Source: Epiperipatus broadwayi (lineage: Eukaryota > Onychophora > Udeonychophora > Euonychophora > Peripatidae). Taken from it: a stretch of 64,000 bases of DNA. This document shows positions 60,322 to 64,000 of the stretch, piece after piece. The stretch is from positions 436,001 to 500,000 of the forward strand of contig JAQFVV010000350.1 in assembly GCA_028023455.1 (NCBI GenBank), given 5' to 3'. Position 1 is the stretch's first letter. Each line of letters begins with the position of its first letter. The notes under the pieces were generated by a model. The model was not told where the DNA came from and made no database searches. It saw only the letters and a list, made by a program, of their open reading frames with translations. The translations under genes and the position numbers were made by a program.

Positions 60322-60339
60322 TTCCCGCCTTTTATAAAT
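60322..60339 (-). promoter_or_regulatory. TATA box next to an E2F-like site
   Basis: On the minus strand TTATAAAAGGCGGGAA joins a TATA box to a GGCGGGAA word that resembles E2F sites. It lies ~350 bp upstream of the possible exon at 59812-59974. It would equally serve as an LTR promoter. Confidence 0.35.
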
Positions 60340-60826
60340 CATGTGCTGATTCAAAAATAATCTTTAACATTTTGTTGTTTGCAATTTAAACTTTTTTTTT
60401 AAAAATAAAAAAAAAAAAAAGGAAATAATTTCAATTTTAAAAAAAATACATATATATTATATTGAAAGATTTACGTGATAATTCACAAACCAAATAAATA
60501 TTAATTTTAATTTTTTTAAAATAAATAAATAAATAAAGGTACAATATATTTATATTTAGCAATTTAAATGTTATTGCTAATGATTATTTTTTTTTTATAC
60601 ATACATTAATAATTGTATACACATATAGTTTGCCATTATAATGAGGATCTCAAACAAAGCAGATATCATAAAAATTAAATAAACCTGAACTATATAACAA
60701 TAAAACTATTACGAACAATACACTAATAACTTATTTACAAACCCTTAAATAAAACTATAACAAAGACATTTTTTTAAAACCATATTATAGCTTGAAAAAG
60801 TAAGGATGGACTTTCTATCCTGTACA

Positions 60827-61523
60827 ATATATATATGCCACACACCTTCTGTTTGCCTATGGATGGGTTTGTAAGATGGCAAAGGACTGTAGTCCATTCC
60901 TATGGAGTTTTATGTTTATTGTTCTACTCGCCAACAGATATTCCTGGCAGTATAGTATTTTGTGTTGTACATTCCTGGCAGTATAGTATTTTGTGTTGTC
61001 ATATTTTCATGCTACATTGAATACATAAATGTATCAGATGGATTGGCACTGGTTTGATTGCGAAATTTGTTGCCTAAGGTTAAATCAGGGAAGAATATTT
61101 TCTTTTCAAATGCAGATCTATGTAGTCTATTCATCCTCGACTCACTAAATAAATATTAAACTCATAGTTGTAATTTACTTAAATGTAAAACTAAAGATTA
61201 ATAGGAAAATCTAAAATGTTGAATTTATTCCTCAAAATTTAAATGTTATTTTATATGTGCGTAAATAAAAAATTTTATGTGTTAATTTCTGGCAGTGGCT
61301 TTTATATTTAAGATATAAAATTTATATTTTATTATCTCTGCTGCTCCACTGAGCTAGTGACTTGGGCTAACGATCTGAATATTTAAATAAAGTGGAATCT
61401 TAACAGTGCGTATCTGCCTACTCTATAAATTTTTCTAGGTTTAAATGCCTAGATGGCGCCTTGTAGAGCAGATATCGTAGTTTGTGGTTAGATTCGATCT
61501 TCACTTTCATTTCGATCGTTATA
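60827..61523 (+). repeat. 3' LTR, second part
   Basis: Aligns with 53824-54550. Compared with the 5' LTR it lacks ~75 bases near 60940 and has a 34-bp tandem duplication (ATTCCTGGCAGTATAGTATT, twice). Confidence 0.85.
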
Positions 61524-61527
61524 CATT

Positions 61528-62090
61528 AGAGTATCACAGAACATACAGTTTATGAACAAAAAATAATAAGGTGTATAGTTTTTTTTATTAAATTAAGATT
61601 TGAACAATGTGTACAATTAATAGCATTGGTTAACATGGTTCACACACAAACAAGACTTTTTAGAGTCATCTTACTTTTCTTAGAGTATCAGAACTATTGT
61701 CATGTTTTGTGAGACTTAACCAATTTTATTTGAATAATTTAAATTATTAATTTTATGCTTCAAAGCCCTCTGATCTTTAGATATCAAAATTATATCAAAT
61801 ATCAGAAAATTATTCTTTATATTTGAGATTTTGTACTATGTTAATTTTCACTTTTAATTTGAAGATAAAATATATCATCAGTATTACTAATTTAATTAAC
61901 CTAATTTAAATTATTATATTAATTTTACTTTTCAAGTTCTTTTATCTGTAAATATCAACAGAATTGCTTTATAAACAGCAGACAGTTAATTATATATTTG
62001 AAATACTATACAATACCAAATCTACATTCATAATGAATTATATATATATCTGAAATATTTTTAAATATGTGGACATATCTGTTCTATTTT
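61528..62090. other. No gene seen
   Basis: AT-rich; nothing recognised. Confidence 0.35.
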
Positions 62091-62183
62091 TTTTTTATAT
62101 ATCAAAGTGTTGATCGGGATGCAAACCCGGGTCAGCTGCTTTGGAAGGCAGCTATGCTAACTGCTAGGCCACCAACGATTGAG
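62091..62183 (-). mobile_element. SINE derived from tRNA-Gly(TCC), 15-bp target-site duplication
   Basis: Minus strand: GTTGGTGGCCTAGCAGTTAG, CATAGCTGCCTTCCAAAGCA and GACCCGGGTTTGCATCCC follow animal tRNA-Gly(TCC) closely, including the TTCC anticodon-loop word and the B box. A short tail CAACACTTTGATATAT and an A-run follow. TATCTGTTCTATTTT occurs at 62076-62090 and 62184-62198, a perfect 15-bp duplication. An extra base in the anticodon loop and mispairs show that it is not a functional tRNA. Confidence 0.85.
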
Positions 62184-62409
62184 TATCTGTTCTATTTTAT
62201 TTTAGAAAAAATCATGGATGATAATGGACAGAATCCAATGAAAATAATAAACTGTACAAGCTTTTTGTATTTAAAAGGGAACTTCTAAATGCAATCTCTT
62301 GTTATTATAAAGACATAAAACATTGCAATAAACATATATAAGTTTAAGAAAAGAAAGCCTTACAAATTCTCATATTTTCCTTATTATAATAGATTCTTCC
62401 ATACAGTAG

Positions 62410-62570
62410 TGCCACTCAGTGCAAGGCAGAGTAATCAATGGATGCCAGAAGGCTTGTGCATAAAATCCCTATCTAGTACCTACTCATCCAATATCCCCAG
62501 ACTAGTTTCTAGCTTGTGGCTTTCATTGTGAGCAAGCATAAAAAATGGTGATCATGTGATGGCAGATGAA
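62410..62570. repeat. Dispersed repeat, long form
   Basis: Matches 49515-49585, with about 95 additional bases (AAGGCTTGTGCATAAAATCC through GTGAGCAAG) between GCCAG and CATAA. Confidence 0.65.
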
Positions 62571-64000
62571 TGTTATAAATTATTTTTTTTAACATCATAT
62601 ATAATACATGGAAATATCTGTTATACATCTGTGATTTTTTTATAATAAAATATAAGAAATATTTCCACTTTTAAAAAAAATACCTTAACCATATAATCTG
62701 TTAAAAATTATTTTATATAAATAAACTATTAGAATATAAAATTTAACGAAAAGCAATAAACAAATGCTTTTTTAATCATTTCTTTGTTTCATACTTTTTT
62801 AAAATAAAAATACTACAAAGTAGGCATTAAGAAGGTAAAAAAAATTACTATACATTCAAAAACTGTCAAAGAAACAAAATGTTACAAAGCTTTCCAGAAT
62901 ATCAGATGTCTCTATTACATTGCAATTTAAGTATCACATTTAGAATGTTCAAAATATGCAATCCGATTTGGTTAATCTATTTTCGGTCAAAAATTGTTAT
63001 ATTTATGTGATAAATATTATTTTGAAATATTTTAGACTACATATGTTCTAATATCTGAAATAAACACCACAATTAAAATAATTATAGAATTAAGTTAATC
63101 TCAGTCAGCAAAGGATTGTAATTAATTGATTAGTTGGAGGTTGTCTTTATTCTAGACATTTGGAAAAGTATAAATAAACCCAAAATTAATTAGTCTGGGA
63201 AAAAGCTAGAGGATTATTAAAGCAGCTCCTATTCTAGGATATATAGGGAAAACAATTCTATGTCAGACAGATCTTTATTTTTATTTTGTGTAAGCCTTTA
63301 AATTATTTTCTGTATTAATAATTTGTATATAATCTTTTTGTCTATGTAAATGTTTGGAACTTGTTGAGTGGCAGGTCCTTTCCATGTACTAACACAACAG
63401 GGTATGAATGACTAATCCAGCAATAAATATTAGTCATGTACTTATACATAAGAGCAAGAGATGGCAAATTTTTTAAAAATTACTGAACTGTACTTTTTAT
63501 TATTTAAAATTTAAGTTTTTTTTACAGTTTAGTATTTACTAAAATCAAATGTAGCATAATTCTTATATATGTTTATTTAACACATTTAGCAGTATTGAAA
63601 AAATTACAGAATAATAAATTTTACTACATTAAACTTTAAAATTTTTTTTCATGATTTATTTTTGACTAAAATTGAACATACCTTAATTGATTTGTGAATT
63701 TATTTGCTACAGTAATTTAATTAGGTATCATAAAAGAAAAAAATATAGAGAGCAAAAAAAAAACTGTTAGAGAAAACTTATTCTAATTGACTCATTTAAT
63801 GAATTTAAGTGTTACAATGGACAGATATCCATATGAAACCTTACAGACATGTATTCAAAACCATATAAAGCCTTCCAGAAGGTCCATACTTGTTACATTG
63901 CAATTTCTCTATAATATTTGGCAGGTGACAAAAATTTTAAAAAATATGGAACAGCAATTTTTATTTCAAAAATTTTTCTTTATGATTTGGCTTTTACTAA
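62571..64000. other. No gene seen
   Basis: AT-rich sequence to the window end; nothing recognised. Confidence 0.35.

Larger units (their letters stand above)
57160..60826. mobile_element. 3.67-kb nested insertion with TG...CA ends, possibly a solo LTR
   Basis: The two flanks join exactly to the continuous sequence of the 5' LTR (53805-53830). The insert starts TGTAATGGAACAT and ends ATCCTGTACA, and ATATAT lies on both sides, although in a TA run. TG...CA ends suggest an LTR. No second copy of either end is inside, so a long solo LTR is the simplest reading. A TATA box and possible exons on the minus strand are listed separately. A captured host segment remains possible. Confidence 0.6.
52555..61523 (+). 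mobile_element. Composite: non-autonomous LTR retrotransposon with ~2-kb LTRs and two nested insertions
   Basis: The 5' LTR (52555-54550) is followed by a primer-site-like sequence (54553-54571), a ~540-bp non-coding interior, and a 3' LTR starting at 55090. The 3' LTR is split by a piggyBac-type MITE (55321-56088) and a 3.67-kb TG...CA insertion (57160-60826). It resumes at 60827 and ends at 61523. CATT lies immediately outside both ends (52551-52554, 61524-61527), a 4-bp duplication that ties the whole span to one insertion. LTR ends, primer site and interior match the 1.3-kb TRIM at 14766-16097. There is no gag or pol, so it depends on another element. Confidence 0.88.

Noticed and set aside
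57160-60826. Helitron insertion
   Set aside because: Ends are TGTAATGG and CTGTACA rather than TC and CTRR with a hairpin, and flanks suggest a short duplication.
62091-62183. Functional tRNA-Gly gene
   Set aside because: Extra anticodon-loop base, mispairs and a retroposon-type A-run with duplicated flanks indicate a SINE.

Overview
The window is eukaryotic, very AT-rich (roughly three-quarters A+T by eye) and almost entirely interspersed repeats. It looks like intergenic or long-intron DNA of an invertebrate animal. The reasons are the mix of Penelope-like elements with GIY-YIG endonuclease remnants, hammerhead-ribozyme repeats, APE-type LINEs, tRNA-derived SINEs, hAT, piggyBac and Merlin DNA transposons, LTR elements with a tRNA-type primer site, and a degenerate TTAGGG array. 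I cannot name the species. A low-GC cnidarian, lophotrochozoan or chelicerate would all fit. No complete host gene could be established; a few possible exons are listed at low confidence.

Layout. 1-10.5 kb: a frameshifted LINE on the minus strand (1.6-3.3 kb), a foldback repeat, four 97-bp tandem units followed closely by a TTAGGG-like array (4.7-5.2 kb), a 487-bp hAT deletion derivative with target-site duplication (7.7-8.2 kb), and a CpG-dense block (9.2-9.6 kb). 13-17.3 kb: a tRNA-Gly-type SINE, a 436-bp hAT MITE with a perfect 8-bp duplication, a 1.3-kb TRIM-like LTR element on the minus strand, then two head-to-head copies of a repeat carrying intact-looking hammerhead ribozyme cores. 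19.9-35.7 kb: scattered SINEs, LINE endonuclease and zinc-knuckle fragments, decayed ribozyme repeats, and a 500-N assembly gap. 36.2-39.3 kb: a probable long LTR. 41.1-42.1 kb and 47.0-48.0 kb: Penelope-like fragments in inverted arrangement. 42.5-44.7 kb: a Merlin element with a broken transposase. 52.55-61.53 kb: a nested composite in which a non-autonomous LTR element with ~2-kb LTRs, flanked by a CATT duplication, carries in its 3' LTR both a piggyBac-type MITE (empty site preserved in the 5' LTR) and a 3.67-kb TG...CA insertion.

How the parts relate. The 1.3-kb TRIM and the 9-kb composite share LTR ends, primer-binding site and internal sequence, so they are one non-autonomous family with short- and long-LTR forms. 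The hammerhead repeats and the inverted Penelope fragments probably belong to the same retroelement world, since Penelope-like elements and animal retrozymes are known to carry such ribozymes. LINE remnants of at least two groups are a plausible source of the machinery that moved the SINEs, which have 12- and 15-bp target-site duplications.

All alignments were made by eye; family names rest on recognised motifs, termini and target-site duplications, not on database searches.
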